Below, piece after piece: positions 50,271-59,849 of a stretch of DNA of 64,000 nucleotides (position 1 is the stretch's first letter; each line of letters opens with the position of its first letter). Below the pieces are notes generated by a model. That model was not told the origin of the DNA. It ran no database searches and saw only the letters and a program-made list of their open reading frames with translations. Source of the DNA: Vibrio hangzhouensis (GTDB taxonomy: Bacteria; Pseudomonadota; Gammaproteobacteria; Enterobacterales; Vibrionaceae); the NCBI RefSeq assembly GCF_900107935.1, contig NZ_FNVG01000002.1, positions 310,001 to 374,000 of the forward strand. The letters are read 5' to 3'. The position numbers and the translations under genes are program-made.

Positions 50271-53159
50271 CTATAAATACTTTTCTATATCGACGTCATC
50301 TAGCTGTTCAGAACTCAGGAAATGGTTGGCAAATTGCATATAGACACCGGACTGCAAAAACAGCCTGAACAGGCTTGAATCCAGATGACCGTCTTTGACC
50401 ATAAAGCTCATAATCTTTATCGCTTCCGATAGAGTTTTTGCCTTTTTATAAGGACGATCACCGCTCGTCAAGGCTTCGAATACATCAGCAATGGCCATCG
50501 CGCGCGCAGGTATTGGCAACTCACTGGCCTTCAGCCCCAATGGATAACCGCTACCATCAGCCTTCTCATGATGGCTTCCCGCCAACATTGGGACATTCTT
50601 CATGTGTTTCGGAAACGGCAAACTCTCTAACATTCTTATCGTCTCTATCATATGACTGTTGATGATGTAACGCTCTTCAGCATTGAGCGTGCCTTTCTCT
50701 ATCGACAAATTATACAGCTCACCCAAGTCGTTCTGATATTCACCCGCCTGCAAAACAAACCGGTCTTCTCTCACCGGTGCTTTATCCCAGGGGATCTTGT
50801 GCATCATACTGTCTGACAGCACTGGCACTTGCTCTTGTTGGTTAAATCGCGTGTCCGAACAACGGGACAGTTCTTGCCACGACATGCCCAACCCTGGATC
50901 TATCGTTGGTTGCCAGGTACGCCTAGCAATCGCCTTTAAACGTTCAAGCTGATCAGGTTCCAGACTTTCAGTGCCAAGATTGATCCTCGCTAAAAAGCTA
51001 AACTCATCATCCAGCGCTTGCTGCTGTTTGTGTACACTTTCCAAATCACTGGCACTGAGCTCACCTGTGTATTTAGTGCGGTAGAACTTCAGCTCCACAT
51101 CACGCTTTAGCACCTCAAAACGTGTGCGAACTTCGTGTATACGATTATAAATCGTCTCTAGCTTGGTGGACTTATCGATCACATGCTCTGGTGTTGTCAC
51201 CTTGCCACAGTCATGCAACCAGGCAGCGATATGAAGCTCCTGCCATTGCTCTTTTGACATGGAAAAGTCTGCGAAAGCCGAGTCTTTTGAGTCTTGCGCC
51301 GCCTGTGTCAGCATCTCCGTCAATACCGGAACACGCTGACAGTGGTTGCCCGTGTATGGCGATTTGGTGTCGATAGCACCTGCCATCACCTGAATAAACG
51401 AATCCAACAAAGCCCTTTGATCCGCTAACATCGTCTGGGTTTCAATGGTGACGGACGCATAGGATGCGAGAGTTTCCAGGTACTCTTTATCATCCATTAA
51501 CACCTGGGTTTCATGCTCTTCATCAAACCCCAGCCCCAGACCACCGATGACATTTTGTTTACGATCCAGCAAAGGAATGAACAATAAATTGTCTGTGGCG
51601 TTTTCCTTGGTGACAAAAGGCCGCTCCTCATAATACTTCGAGTAAACGGGCTGTTTTTTCACAAAAAAGTCATGAACATCGTCAGCAAGTCGAGCGTCAT
51701 CCAGAGGAATACGGGGCTCTTTTGCCACGTCCAACACCCCCTTTTTACTCAGTTTGACAAATTTGGGTTCCAGATACTTTTCATCACTGCTCAGCAGATA
51801 AAGGTAGGCACCATTTGCGCCAGTAGCGTCAACGGTTTCCTCGCACACTAACTCAAGCAGCTTTTCCAGATCATCCTCTTTCGCCATCGAGTTCGTTAGC
51901 GACAGAAAACGCCTGATGGTTGACTGCATCACCGACAACGAATCCGACATCGCCTTGATTTCACTCACTCTGGATGCTTCCTGAGAACCATTATGGAACT
52001 GGAAATGCTGTATCGAATCTGCTTTTTTTGTTGCCTGACGAATCGGTTTCGCCAGCAACTGCGACAAGAAATAGATACACGGTAAAGCAAACAACAGGGC
52101 AAAAAACGAACCGACAAGCGATCGTTTAGCCACCAGATTGGCATTTTTTAGCAATTGCTCCGACTTCACGGCCATCACCATATTGAAGGTTTGATCACGT
52201 GTCCCTCTCAGTCTATCGACTTTCACGACCCACTTTTCATCGTTATATGTGATTTCTTTGGCCTCATCACCAAACTCAACCATATTGGCCGTACTGGAAA
52301 CCAACGGGTGGTCGATATCTCCGAGTTTAAGACTTACCGATTGCCGAAGAGCGTCACGAATCTCGAACAACTCGGGTCTGCTGTAGGCATAAACGTTGAA
52401 GCTGTCGTCATAAAGCACCCTCAACGCATCTCGGTTTTCATCACTGTCCTGTAACACCAGTGATACCTGGTCGAGCAATATATCTGCGCCAAAAACTGCA
52501 CCATTAGTGGCCTTTCGAGAGATAGTGATGCCGGAGCGTGAGATGATCGGCATGTAATACGGCTCCGACACTTTAGCGGCACTGAGTGACGCACTGCGGT
52601 ACCATTTGGCCTTGCGAGGATCGATGAAAAAATTATGAATCGTTTTTGACTGAAGGAGCCCCAGATGTGCACTGTAGGTTTTGACCAACAAGGTGTTGGT
52701 CTCTGAGTTATAATTCAACGCTGCAAATTCGGCATTCGGGCCGAGATTAATTTGGTCTCGCATTCGATTATCCGTAACTCTGGCAACCGACAGCCACTCT
52801 CCGTCAGGAAACGCCGCTTTCAGGGCAAAAATATGGCGGTTTGCTCTGAGTTGAGAAACCAGCTCAGGAACAAAATCAAAACGCTTACTCGGGACCACTT
52901 CACGGACTAACTCTCCCGCAGAGTATGCATCAACAATGCTAAATGCAGGTCCAAAGTGGAACGACATGTTACTGCGTGTTTCCCCAGCAATCCGCTCAAA
53001 CAAGTTTTCATTCGCGTTGAGGATGACTTTGTTCAGGCTAGTGTGGGTTATCCAGATTTGTACCCCACAGACGATAATCACCAGAACAACAAATATAGCG
53101 GAAATATGGATATGGAGCGGGAAGGTAAGTCTTTTGATACGGTTCTGACTGGTCGGCAT
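50271..53159 (-). CDS. Membrane-bound c-di-GMP phosphodiesterase: Cache, GAF, HD-GYP
   Basis: The product has 962 residues from the ATG at 53159. One N-terminal helix (ISAIFVVLVIIVCGVQIW) and a second near residue 350 (SFFALLFALPCIYFLSQLLA) bound a periplasmic Cache-like sensor of about 300 residues. A HAMP-like linker (LAKPIRQATKKADSIQHF) and a GAF-like domain (NGAYLYLLSSDEKYLEPKFV) follow. The HD motif is WLHDCGKVTTPEHV and the GYP motif HHEKADGSGYPLGL. Between them lies an extra segment of roughly 150 residues not found in standard HD-GYP domains. It degrades cyclic di-GMP. An ACTAGT site lies at 53230 in its upstream region. Confidence 0.85.
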   Translation of the reverse strand: MPTSQNRIKRLTFPLHIHISAIFVVLVIIVCGVQIWITHTSLNKVILNANENLFERIAGETRSNMSFHFGPAFSIVDAYSAGELVREVVPSKRFDFVPELVSQLRANRHIFALKAAFPDGEWLSVARVTDNRMRDQINLGPNAEFAALNYNSETNTLLVKTYSAHLGLLQSKTIHNFFIDPRKAKWYRSASLSAAKVSEPYYMPIISRSGITISRKATNGAVFGADILLDQVSLVLQDSDENRDALRVLYDDSFNVYAYSRPELFEIRDALRQSVSLKLGDIDHPLVSSTANMVEFGDEAKEITYNDEKWVVKVDRLRGTRDQTFNMVMAVKSEQLLKNANLVAKRSLVGSFFALLFALPCIYFLSQLLAKPIRQATKKADSIQHFQFHNGSQEASRVSEIKAMSDSLSVMQSTIRRFLSLTNSMAKEDDLEKLLELVCEETVDATGANGAYLYLLSSDEKYLEPKFVKLSKKGVLDVAKEPRIPLDDARLADDVHDFFVKKQPVYSKYYEERPFVTKENATDNLLFIPLLDRKQNVIGGLGLGFDEEHETQVLMDDKEYLETLASYASVTIETQTMLADQRALLDSFIQVMAGAIDTKSPYTGNHCQRVPVLTEMLTQAAQDSKDSAFADFSMSKEQWQELHIAAWLHDCGKVTTPEHVIDKSTKLETIYNRIHEVRTRFEVLKRDVELKFYRTKYTGELSASDLESVHKQQQALDDEFSFLARINLGTESLEPDQLERLKAIARRTWQPTIDPGLGMSWQELSRCSDTRFNQQEQVPVLSDSMMHKIPWDKAPVREDRFVLQAGEYQNDLGELYNLSIEKGTLNAEERYIINSHMIETIRMLESLPFPKHMKNVPMLAGSHHEKADGSGYPLGLKASELPIPARAMAIADVFEALTSGDRPYKKAKTLSEAIKIMSFMVKDGHLDSSLFRLFLQSGVYMQFANHFLSSEQLDDVDIEKYL

Positions 53160-53277
53160 AGGCAATAACACTTTGAATTAACAGGATGTATACCCAAAAA
53201 ACCTAAACATGTAGGCTAGTTGCTATAAGACTAGTCGAAATGACTCAGTGCGAGAAGGTAAATATTGACTAAGGAAC

Positions 53278-53307
53278 AAAAAAACGCCCCATGATTATTC
53301 ATGAGGC
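53278..53307 (-). terminator. Rho-independent terminator of the malate-synthase-like gene
   Basis: Read on the minus strand, GCCTCATGA, loop ATAA, TCATGGGGC is followed by GTTTTTTT. Confidence 0.8.
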
Positions 53308-53356
53308 TACACTACCAAAGGAAAATTTGACTCAAATAGTTAAAAGGCTAGCGGAA

Positions 53357-53929
53357 TTAAAATGCAAAGCTAAATCCGAGATTGTAGTCATCTCCATTTT
53401 TGGCGATAAATTCTTTATCTTCACTGCACGCTCTCGGACGGCCTTTTTCATCGCCCTGCACTAAACTCACCCAGTGACGAATACCCGATGCGTGGCAGTT
53501 CTCAGTTTGCCCAAATGTGGTACAGGTTTCTAACTGGATATCTTCAATCTCAACTAACTCTAAGCTGCCAGTACCTTTACGTCTACCCAGCATCACTTCC
53601 ACATGCGTGCCGCTCTCATCACGAAATAGGATCGACTCAGGAGCGCATTTGTCACCTAAATAAGCGACAAAATGTTTGGCTCGCTTCAGACCTGTATGCT
53701 CACCGTTCTTGAAAAAGACCTGAACATGACGATAGTCAATCTCATAACTCACCACATCTTCGTGTGAGCCAGTTTCAAGTGGAAACAAGGTGTCGAGCAG
53801 TTGCTTGGCCATTTTTTGCTTTTCAATTTGCTCATCCGCTTTCACCATTTCCACAGCAAAGACGGCTTCAGCGATAAAGGTTGAATGGTTTCTGTGTAGC
53901 TCTGTTTTATCGAATGTCAGCATGTTCAT
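53357..53929 (-). CDS. Malate-synthase-G-related fragment protein, catalytic core missing
   Basis: The 190-residue protein reads like a slice of malate synthase G. LFPLETGSHEDVVSYEIDYR, LKRAKHFVAYLGDKCAPESI and GTHVEVMLGRRKGTGSLELV recall the region around FVGYRGDAAAP and NNGLHIELQI of GlcB. The later EDIQLETCTTFGQTENCHAS then RHWVSLVQGDEKG stands where the enzyme has its DCEDSVAAVDAEDK and RNLLGLMQG. The acidic catalytic residues and the whole later TIM barrel are absent, so it cannot be an active synthase. The resemblance is from memory and unconfirmed. It is divergent from a regulator of the kind that controls glyoxylate and propionate genes, which fits. Confidence 0.5.
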   Translation of the reverse strand: MNMLTFDKTELHRNHSTFIAEAVFAVEMVKADEQIEKQKMAKQLLDTLFPLETGSHEDVVSYEIDYRHVQVFFKNGEHTGLKRAKHFVAYLGDKCAPESILFRDESGTHVEVMLGRRKGTGSLELVEIEDIQLETCTTFGQTENCHASGIRHWVSLVQGDEKGRPRACSEDKEFIAKNGDDYNLGFSFAF

Positions 53930-54084
53930 CGTCTTTCCCTCGCACGGCGATAATTCTAATTTAGAGCAAATATCTCAAACGAGCGTTTAAATTAATATTC
54001 GTTTTGTGATTTGCATACTTTGTAGACTAGCGCTTTTTTGACTACAATTTCACAACAAAAATTTTACACTGTGAATTTTACAAA

Positions 54085-55632
54085 ATGCCTCTGTCAAAAA
54101 GTCTAATCCGTCAGTCCCATTTTTTGGGCACTAAGGTAAGAAACCTTAGAAAGCGCAACCATTTAACGATGGAAGATCTCTCCGCGCGCTGTATTCGCAT
54201 CAATCCGGAATACGCTCCGTCTGTCTCGTACTTGTCCATGATTGAGCGTGGCAAACGCGTACCCAGTATTGATATGTTGGAAGTCATCGCGGAAGTATTT
54301 CAAAAAGATCCGGCCTGGTTTCTCGATAATGAACCTGAGCAGGAAGAGATCACACCAGTGAAGGGCAACCGAGGTGGCATAAGCGGTATGGCTCTTGAGC
54401 CCAGCTTTTTGTTCTCCAACGACATCCTGCAAATTGCCATTCCGGAAATGCTGTCGCAAACCGGAATTACCGGAAGACAGTTTGCCCACCTTCTGATCCG
54501 CGCACATCAAGAGAGTTTACAAAACCACTTTCCGGATCTGGAGCGTGCTGCTGAGGACGTTGGTTTAAAAAGATTAAACCTTTCCATTGAAGATCTCATC
54601 GACATTGCTGCCAATCTCGGACTTCGCGTACAGTGGGTTAATCGCACGCCGAAAGATGTTGTCGACGAATTGGGAGTGAATGCCAAACAACTGGTAACGT
54701 CTTTTTTTGAACCACCCGGCACTATTTACCTGAATGAAATTCTCAAAGCTTACCCGACCAGATTAAAGTACGATTTGGCGGTATATATTGGCCACCGCAT
54801 TCTTCACAGTGAAGAGGGGTTAAAGAGTGTATTAAGTGTAGGACAAAATAACAGCTGGGAAGACGCAACACAGGCTCAATCTGCTTCAGCACTCAACTCA
54901 CAGGACATTTTGCAGGCCTGGAGAGACTTTGAGTCGAGCTTTTTTGCCGGAGCTCTCTTGTGCCCGAAGGTCCCCTTTCGTCAGCTGCTCGACCGCTGCG
55001 GCTATGAAATCGACGTTCACAAGCGAGCTGGCGTGTCACCATCTGTCGCCATGCGCCGAATGACCGTAGTCTCACCCTATCCTCACTGGCATTATTTCGA
55101 TGCCTATGGTCCAGGAAAACTCAAAGCGGTTTACCGCGGAAACGGCATTCCGCTACCCTGGGGCAATATGAGAATGGTCAACGACCCTTGTCAACACTGG
55201 GCAGTATTTCGCCGCTTATCTGAGCCTCAAAACGGTTCCTCGGCTCAAATCTCCATTCTCAACGTGGGTGATGAGCCACGCATTTACTGCTGTGAATCCA
55301 TCAATATGACGGATCCGGCAGGCAACAACAGAGTACTGTGTGCCGGTATTGACCTGAACCCGGCCATAGATGCTCAGGGCGGTAACGCTCTGGAAATTGC
55401 CAGCGAACTCAAGCGCTCGTGTGTTGAAGGCGGAGGAAGCGTCGTCATTCCACATGGCATCAAAAAAGATCTCCAAACCGTCGCTAAAATACTAAATATC
55501 AACTGGATAGAGCGCGGTATCGAAGGCGAGGCGAGACTGATTTGTTCACGTGGTGCCGTTTGTCCAAGAAAACCAAGTTGCTATGAGGGTTGTCAGGACG
55601 CAGAAAAAGAACAGGTCGGTAATATCGTTTGA
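54085..55632 (+). CDS. XRE-family ScfR/RamB-type regulator
   Basis: The product has 515 residues. The N-terminal 70 residues are an XRE helix-turn-helix (FLGTKVRNLRKRNHLTMEDL, SYLSMIERGKRVPSIDMLEV). A long middle region contains an IrrE/ImmA-like segment (KYDLAVYIGHRILHSEEGL). The C-terminal part matches the short-chain fatty acyl regulator type, ending in a Cys-rich patch (ICSRGAVCPRKPSCYEGC). Relatives respond to propionyl- or acetyl-CoA state and control the methylcitrate and glyoxylate pathways. No such enzyme adjoins it except the malate-synthase-like fragment divergent from it. Confidence 0.75.
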   Translation: MPLSKSLIRQSHFLGTKVRNLRKRNHLTMEDLSARCIRINPEYAPSVSYLSMIERGKRVPSIDMLEVIAEVFQKDPAWFLDNEPEQEEITPVKGNRGGISGMALEPSFLFSNDILQIAIPEMLSQTGITGRQFAHLLIRAHQESLQNHFPDLERAAEDVGLKRLNLSIEDLIDIAANLGLRVQWVNRTPKDVVDELGVNAKQLVTSFFEPPGTIYLNEILKAYPTRLKYDLAVYIGHRILHSEEGLKSVLSVGQNNSWEDATQAQSASALNSQDILQAWRDFESSFFAGALLCPKVPFRQLLDRCGYEIDVHKRAGVSPSVAMRRMTVVSPYPHWHYFDAYGPGKLKAVYRGNGIPLPWGNMRMVNDPCQHWAVFRRLSEPQNGSSAQISILNVGDEPRIYCCESINMTDPAGNNRVLCAGIDLNPAIDAQGGNALEIASELKRSCVEGGGSVVIPHGIKKDLQTVAKILNINWIERGIEGEARLICSRGAVCPRKPSCYEGCQDAEKEQVGNIV

Positions 55633-55656
55633 TTTGAAAAGCACAAGACACAAAAG

Positions 55657-55764
55657 AAAAAAGGCCAGCCACAATGATCGTGACTGGCCATATACAAGTG
55701 TGAACAAATAGAGGTTCACTAACAACGTCAGTTGGCTAGGTGACCCTCGGCTTAAAAAGGGTCG
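55657..55764 (-). ncRNA. qrr: Qrr quorum-regulatory small RNA
   Basis: Read on the minus strand, the transcript begins near 55764 with GACCCTTTTTAAGCCGAGGG, a first hairpin. It is followed by the Qrr core CACCTAGCCAACTGACGTTG and then TTAGTGAAC, the part that base-pairs with luxR/hapR-type and luxO mRNAs in Vibrio. It ends with a GC-rich terminator hairpin (GGCCAGTCAC, GTGGCTGGCC) and six T residues. The length of about 108 nt is that of known Qrr RNAs. A sigma-54 promoter and LuxO-like sites lie upstream. It acts with Hfq to control quorum-sensing mRNA stability. Which Qrr (1-5) it is cannot be told. Confidence 0.85.
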
Positions 55765-55774
55765 CTTTACTATA

Positions 55775-55790
55775 TGCAGAACCCGTGCCA
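55775..55790 (-). promoter_or_regulatory. Sigma-54 promoter of the qrr gene
   Basis: Minus strand TGGCACGGGTTCTGCA matches the TGGCAC-N5-TTGC consensus with one mismatch in the -12 element. Placement of the GC at -12 gives a start at about 55764, exactly where the first Qrr hairpin begins. Confidence 0.8.
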
Positions 55791-55866
55791 ACTTTTTAAA
55801 CCGCTGTTTTCTGATAATTCTGGTTAGATAAGTATCAATTTCACGTAAACCACGCTCATATCATCT

Positions 55867-55879
55867 TTGCATTATGCAA
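55867..55879. promoter_or_regulatory. LuxO-type activator site 1 upstream of qrr
   Basis: TTGCATTATGCAA matches the LuxO box TTGCA-N3-TGCAA exactly and lies about 80-100 bp upstream of the sigma-54 promoter, suitable for a DNA-looping activator. Confidence 0.7.
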
Positions 55880-55885
55880 ATTACG

Positions 55886-55898
55886 GTGCAATTTGCAA
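55886..55898. promoter_or_regulatory. LuxO-type activator site 2 upstream of qrr
   Basis: On the minus strand TTGCAAATTGCAC matches the box with one mismatch. The next 40 bp up to 55928 hold a weak third half-site (TTGCAAAATACGA). The remainder of the gap to 56029 shows nothing clear. Confidence 0.6.
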
Positions 55899-56029
55899 TT
55901 TCCGCTCGTTTTATATTGCAAAATACGACCAAACCCAGAAAGACTGTATGAAACCCATTACATCAAATATGCACTGACTTACGCCCATTTGATACATTTC
56001 ATCAATATACAGACCAACAAAAACTTAAC

Positions 56030-56509
56030 TTATTGAAAGTCGGTACCTTCTAGCTTGAGCAACTGGCGTTTTCGCTCTACTCCACCTGCATATCCGGTCA
56101 ACTTGCCACTTTTTCCAATGACACGATGACAAGGAACAACCACTGAAATGGGATTTTTGCCATTTGCCGCCCCAACGGCTCTGACAGCTTTCGGTTTTCC
56201 AATACGTTCTGCTAACTCCTGATAGCTGATAACCTCGCCATAGGGAATATCACACAATGCTTTCCATACTTGCTTCTGGAATGCGGTACCTTGCGCAGCA
56301 AGGGGAAGATCGAACGTCCGGGATTTCCCGGCAAAATAAGCCTCTAGCTGTTGCTGTACTCTGATTAAGATAGGATGTTCAGGAGACAACTGGCCTAGCT
56401 CTTCAGGCAACGTGGTATGTTGTTCAAACCACAGGCCCAGTACACCATCATCGCTTGCCTGAATGGTCACATCCCCTAAGGGGGTGCTGGTGATAAGGTA
56501 ATAATTCAT
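56030..56509 (-). CDS. ogt: Methylated-DNA--protein-cysteine methyltransferase
   Basis: The 159-residue cytosolic repair protein has the alkyl-acceptor motif VVPCHRVIG and the DNA-binding winged helix ([34 protein letters not shown]). It removes O6-alkyl groups from guanine (and O4-alkyl from thymine) in a single-turnover reaction. The ATG at 56509 overlaps the AlkA stop by 4 bp (ATGA), and the upstream reading to 56551 would run far back into that gene. It is translated together with the Ada-AlkA protein. Confidence 0.88.
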   Translation of the reverse strand: MNYYLITSTPLGDVTIQASDDGVLGLWFEQHTTLPEELGQLSPEHPILIRVQQQLEAYFAGKSRTFDLPLAAQGTAFQKQVWKALCDIPYGEVISYQELAERIGKPKAVRAVGAANGKNPISVVVPCHRVIGKSGKLTGYAGGVERKRQLLKLEGTDFQ

Positions 56510-57882
56510 AATGCATGACTCCAGCAATGCAGTGTGGCGTAGCTTCCCCAAGGCGATACACGATCTGCGGTCAATCCTTGTTGAAGCGTACTATATTTTT
56601 TAACTATCAAGTCGGTTTCTAAAAACAGGTCAGGATCGGACAAACCACGCATTCGGGCATAGCTGACAGTCCAGGGCCCAACTCCCTTCAGGGTTAACCA
56701 GTTCTCCGGAGAGTCATCGGGTGCCTGCGCCACAAAACCAGCTAGTCTCGCCAGAGTTTCTTTTCGACTCTGCGGCATCTTTAAAAAGCTCAGGTCAGAT
56801 TGAGCCACCAACTCTGCCGTCGGAAATACCTGTTTACCAGAGACACGATGATTAAGCTGCTGTACCAAAAGGTTCAGCTGCCCGATCGCCGCTTTGACCG
56901 ACACCTGCTGCCCCAATACTGCTCGCACACCAGCCTCCCAAATAGACCATACTCCAGGAAGTCGAATTCCGGACTGACGAATCAAGTGACGGTCTACCCC
57001 CTTTAAGTGTTCCTCCACCAAAAACAGGTCTGTGTTGAGGTCAAATACCCGTTTAATATTCGCCATCAGCCAAGGCAATTTGGTGACATCCTCAAGCTCA
57101 AACTCCACCCTGACACTTTGTCTCTGCTCCACATCGGCATGTAACCTGAACCAGCCCAGGCGTCCCCCAGCTTCGATATGGCGCGCATAACTGTCGTCTG
57201 TCACCTGCTCAACGCCGGAAATCGCTCTGAGTTGATAGAAATCTAGCAGTCTACGCCAGTGGTAACGTCCACGATAAGCAAGATGGAGCACATTTGAGGC
57301 CGTTGACGGCGCTTCGGACGCTCGCCCTCTTTTGACATCTGTCGGTGTCAGTTTCAAGTACTTCCTGAAAGCATCATTAAAACGACGAGTGCTATTGAAA
57401 CCGCAGGCAAAACCGACCTCAGTGACAGATAAAGAGCTGTTGTGTAACAACTGCTTGGCAAACATCAGCTGATGCAGTTGGGCATACACCTTTGGCGACA
57501 TACCAACATGGGTTCGGAATAGTTGTCTTAGATAACGACTGGTTACCCCCAGCCTTTCAGACAGAACCTCCAGATTAGAGTGATTGAGTTCACCCTCCTC
57601 AATAAGCTTTAGTGCCCGTCGAACCGTGGTTTCGGTACCTCTCCAGGCCCAGGAATTGGGGGCACTATCAGGACGGCATCTCAGACAAGGTCGGTAACCT
57701 GCATTCAAAGCGAGTATTGCATTAGAAAAATACTCAACGTTGTCTTCTTTGGGCAAATTCGCCGGACAAATTGGGCGGCAAAATATCCCTGTGGTTTTTA
57801 CGGCAACGAAAAACCGTCCATCAAATCTTGTATCTCTCGACAGGCGAGCGTGCCGACACTGCTCTCTTGATAATAATTCCAT
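56506..57882 (-). CDS. alkA: Ada-type regulator fused to AlkA DNA glycosylase
   Basis: The product has 458 residues. The first 80 hold the Ada zinc/methyl-phosphotriester domain ([31 protein letters not shown]), with Cys38-type acceptor chemistry. An AraC-type helix-turn-helix follows ([40 protein letters not shown]). The C-terminal 280 residues are AlkA-like, with the HhH-GPD turn and catalytic Asp in [18 protein letters not shown]. It senses methylphosphotriesters, activates its own operon and excises 3-methyladenine-type bases. First gene of the operon with ogt. Confidence 0.88.
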   Translation of the reverse strand: MELLSREQCRHARLSRDTRFDGRFFVAVKTTGIFCRPICPANLPKEDNVEYFSNAILALNAGYRPCLRCRPDSAPNSWAWRGTETTVRRALKLIEEGELNHSNLEVLSERLGVTSRYLRQLFRTHVGMSPKVYAQLHQLMFAKQLLHNSSLSVTEVGFACGFNSTRRFNDAFRKYLKLTPTDVKRGRASEAPSTASNVLHLAYRGRYHWRRLLDFYQLRAISGVEQVTDDSYARHIEAGGRLGWFRLHADVEQRQSVRVEFELEDVTKLPWLMANIKRVFDLNTDLFLVEEHLKGVDRHLIRQSGIRLPGVWSIWEAGVRAVLGQQVSVKAAIGQLNLLVQQLNHRVSGKQVFPTAELVAQSDLSFLKMPQSRKETLARLAGFVAQAPDDSPENWLTLKGVGPWTVSYARMRGLSDPDLFLETDLIVKKYSTLQQGLTADRVSPWGSYATLHCWSHAL

Positions 57883-58148
57883 AGGTTACTCCATCCCCTG
57901 CCTTTTCCTTAGTGTAACCCACAAACCACACCAAACTAGCCACTTTCGGAACAGAATAGCACCACATTAGATTCACCTTTCTGTCATCAATTCGTCAACA
58001 GGTAAGGTAAAAGTATTTGCATACCAGTAAGTTAACATTCAAGCGAAAAAGGCGTTAAAAAATTGCCTCTGGAAATTTCTAAAACTCGAAAAGCTCTGTC
58101 TATACTGAGGCTGAGTTTGATGATTAATGTCATGTTATGAGGGTGGCT

Positions 58149-58535
58149 ATGTCTAATGTAGATTTTCGTCCTGGAAAAAAACCGTTCTACGACAACAAGC
58201 GTTTCCGGCGTGGATTTGCAAAATCCGGAGATTTCACGCTGGCAGAAGAAGATATATTGATTCGATTTGGAGACACCATGACGGCTCTCGAGTCAGGAGA
58301 GATCATGCCAGAGTCCGAATCTGAACACCATTTTTTGCAGGTTATCGCCGATGAAAGTCATGCCGAGAGCAAGTTGGAGAAGACTTGGATCAAGTACATC
58401 CATTTAGCCCGTGATCGTAAGAAGTTTCATACGCTCAACGGCAAAAAGACCGAAACTGAGGCAAGTAGCGATGACTCAGACTACAGCGATAACGATGATA
58501 TTGGGGATGATTTAGTGGACGATGAAATAACCTAA
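58149..58535 (+). CDS. maoP: MaoP/YifE-family (DUF413) protein
   Basis: The 128-residue product starts at the ATG at 58149, with GAGG 6 bases upstream. The family block is FYDNKRFRRGFAKSGDFTLA, with WIKYIHLARDRKKFHTLNGK near the end and a long acidic Asp/Ser-rich tail (SSDDSDYSDNDDIGDDLVDD). MaoP of Escherichia coli helps organise the origin macrodomain of the chromosome. Whether that role holds for this copy is unknown; the tail is longer than usual. A 11-bp inverted repeat follows the stop. Confidence 0.78.
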   Translation: MSNVDFRPGKKPFYDNKRFRRGFAKSGDFTLAEEDILIRFGDTMTALESGEIMPESESEHHFLQVIADESHAESKLEKTWIKYIHLARDRKKFHTLNGKKTETEASSDDSDYSDNDDIGDDLVDDEIT

Positions 58536-58583
58536 AACGAATAGGCTCCTCTGTTTTCGATCTCTCCCTCTAAGTGAAACCAC

Positions 58584-58616
58584 TATGTGTGATAGTCATG
58601 CAATCAAACTATCACA
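58584..58616. other. Perfect 11-bp inverted repeat after maoP
   Basis: TGTGTGATAGT and ACTATCACACA flank an 11-base loop. A TTTTTT run comes 16 bases later, so this may be a weak terminator, or an operator-like palindrome upstream of the PAS-GGDEF gene. Confidence 0.4.
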
Positions 58617-58732
58617 CAAAATAATTGTATGTTTTTTCAGATCTACTGCTCAACCCTCTCATTCATTCACGCTCTTTATGGGTATGTGTGTTATATTAGT
58701 AATTATGCATATATAGAGATATCCAGAACACA

Positions 58733-59632
58733 ATGCTCACGAAGTTGGAACAAGTATACGAAGTGCTGTCTTGTTTGCCGGATCCTGTTTTCATTCTAAG
58801 TGAAAAGGGGGATTACATCGACTTACTGGGTGGCACTGATACTCAATCTTATCATGACGGCAAAGCCCTTATAGGCAAGACGCTGCACTCGGTAATGTCG
58901 GAAGACAAGGCGAACTGGTTTATAGGTCAGATTATCGACGCCTTAGATCGTAACTGTGTTGTGACAGTAGAATACGATCTGGCCGCTGCAGAGGTAGTTG
59001 GACTTGATGAACACGCCGGGCCTGCGGGAATCTTGCGATTTGAAGGCAAAATATTCCCACTCTCATTTATGCATAATGACGACCGCGTTGTGTGTTGGTT
59101 AACGCGTAATATATCTCAGCGCCACCAGTTGGAAGTACAATTACGCAAACAGAGCGAGACCGATGGATTAACACAAATAGCAAACCGGAATTACTTTTTC
59201 AACAGGCTGTCTTCTATCACGAAGCACGACGTGTTACATAGCCTGCTATTACTGGACGTAGACTTTTTCAAACAAGTAAATGATACCTACGGACACCTCG
59301 CTGGCGACCAAACACTGCAGGAAGTGGTCAGTCGGGTACAAAGCCTCATTCGACCGATTGATATTTTCGCCAGAGTGGGCGGAGAAGAGTTTGCCATCAT
59401 ATTGCCACAAAGTGATGATCGCAGTGGCTACGAGGTTGCCGAGAGAATAAGACTCGCCATTGCCAACCACCCCTTCAGCTATAAAGAACACACTTTCGCC
59501 ATCACCACGAGCCTGGGAGTCACTCAAATTCATCAGGGAGAACAAAATAACGAGGTGTTTTCTCGGGTTGATAACGCGTTATACCTTGCCAAGGAGCAAG
59601 GGAGGAACCGCTGTGTAAGCCTGCTCAAGTAA
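58733..59632 (+). CDS. PAS-GGDEF diguanylate cyclase
   Basis: The 299-residue cytosolic protein has an N-terminal PAS domain (VLSCLPDPVFILSEKGDYID) with an unusual acidic insert, then a GGDEF domain: TDGLTQIANRNYFF, LLLDVDFFKQVNDTYGHLAG and the active motif RVGGEEFAIILP. The inhibitory site RPID stands 5 residues before GGEEF, so product inhibition is expected, unlike the cyclase at 49180. It makes cyclic di-GMP in response to a PAS-bound signal. Confidence 0.85.
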   Translation: MLTKLEQVYEVLSCLPDPVFILSEKGDYIDLLGGTDTQSYHDGKALIGKTLHSVMSEDKANWFIGQIIDALDRNCVVTVEYDLAAAEVVGLDEHAGPAGILRFEGKIFPLSFMHNDDRVVCWLTRNISQRHQLEVQLRKQSETDGLTQIANRNYFFNRLSSITKHDVLHSLLLLDVDFFKQVNDTYGHLAGDQTLQEVVSRVQSLIRPIDIFARVGGEEFAIILPQSDDRSGYEVAERIRLAIANHPFSYKEHTFAITTSLGVTQIHQGEQNNEVFSRVDNALYLAKEQGRNRCVSLLK

Positions 59633-59849
59633 AGGCCGGCCTATATGGAAAGCCAACTTCGCGTCATTAGCATGATCTCATACCTAGCCTTTAATTACCC
59701 ACAAAGGGGTAGTCAATAAACTGACGGCAAACGAATTATTGACACTTCCTGTTTCAAATTCAAAGTTCTCTTCACCTGACATACCTCGAGCCTATATAAC
59801 GTGTAAAATCTGAGGTTACGCAGACGTCTACTTTACGTGGTTCAAAATA

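Noticed and set aside
53230..53235. ACTAGT site upstream of the HD-GYP gene
   Set aside because: It has no partner at 12 bp and lies far from the cluster of sites; probably chance.
55546..55791. Minus-strand 81-residue ORF across the qrr gene
   Set aside because: It overlaps the end of the ScfR-type gene and the RNA gene, with no ribosome site; it is an accidental frame.
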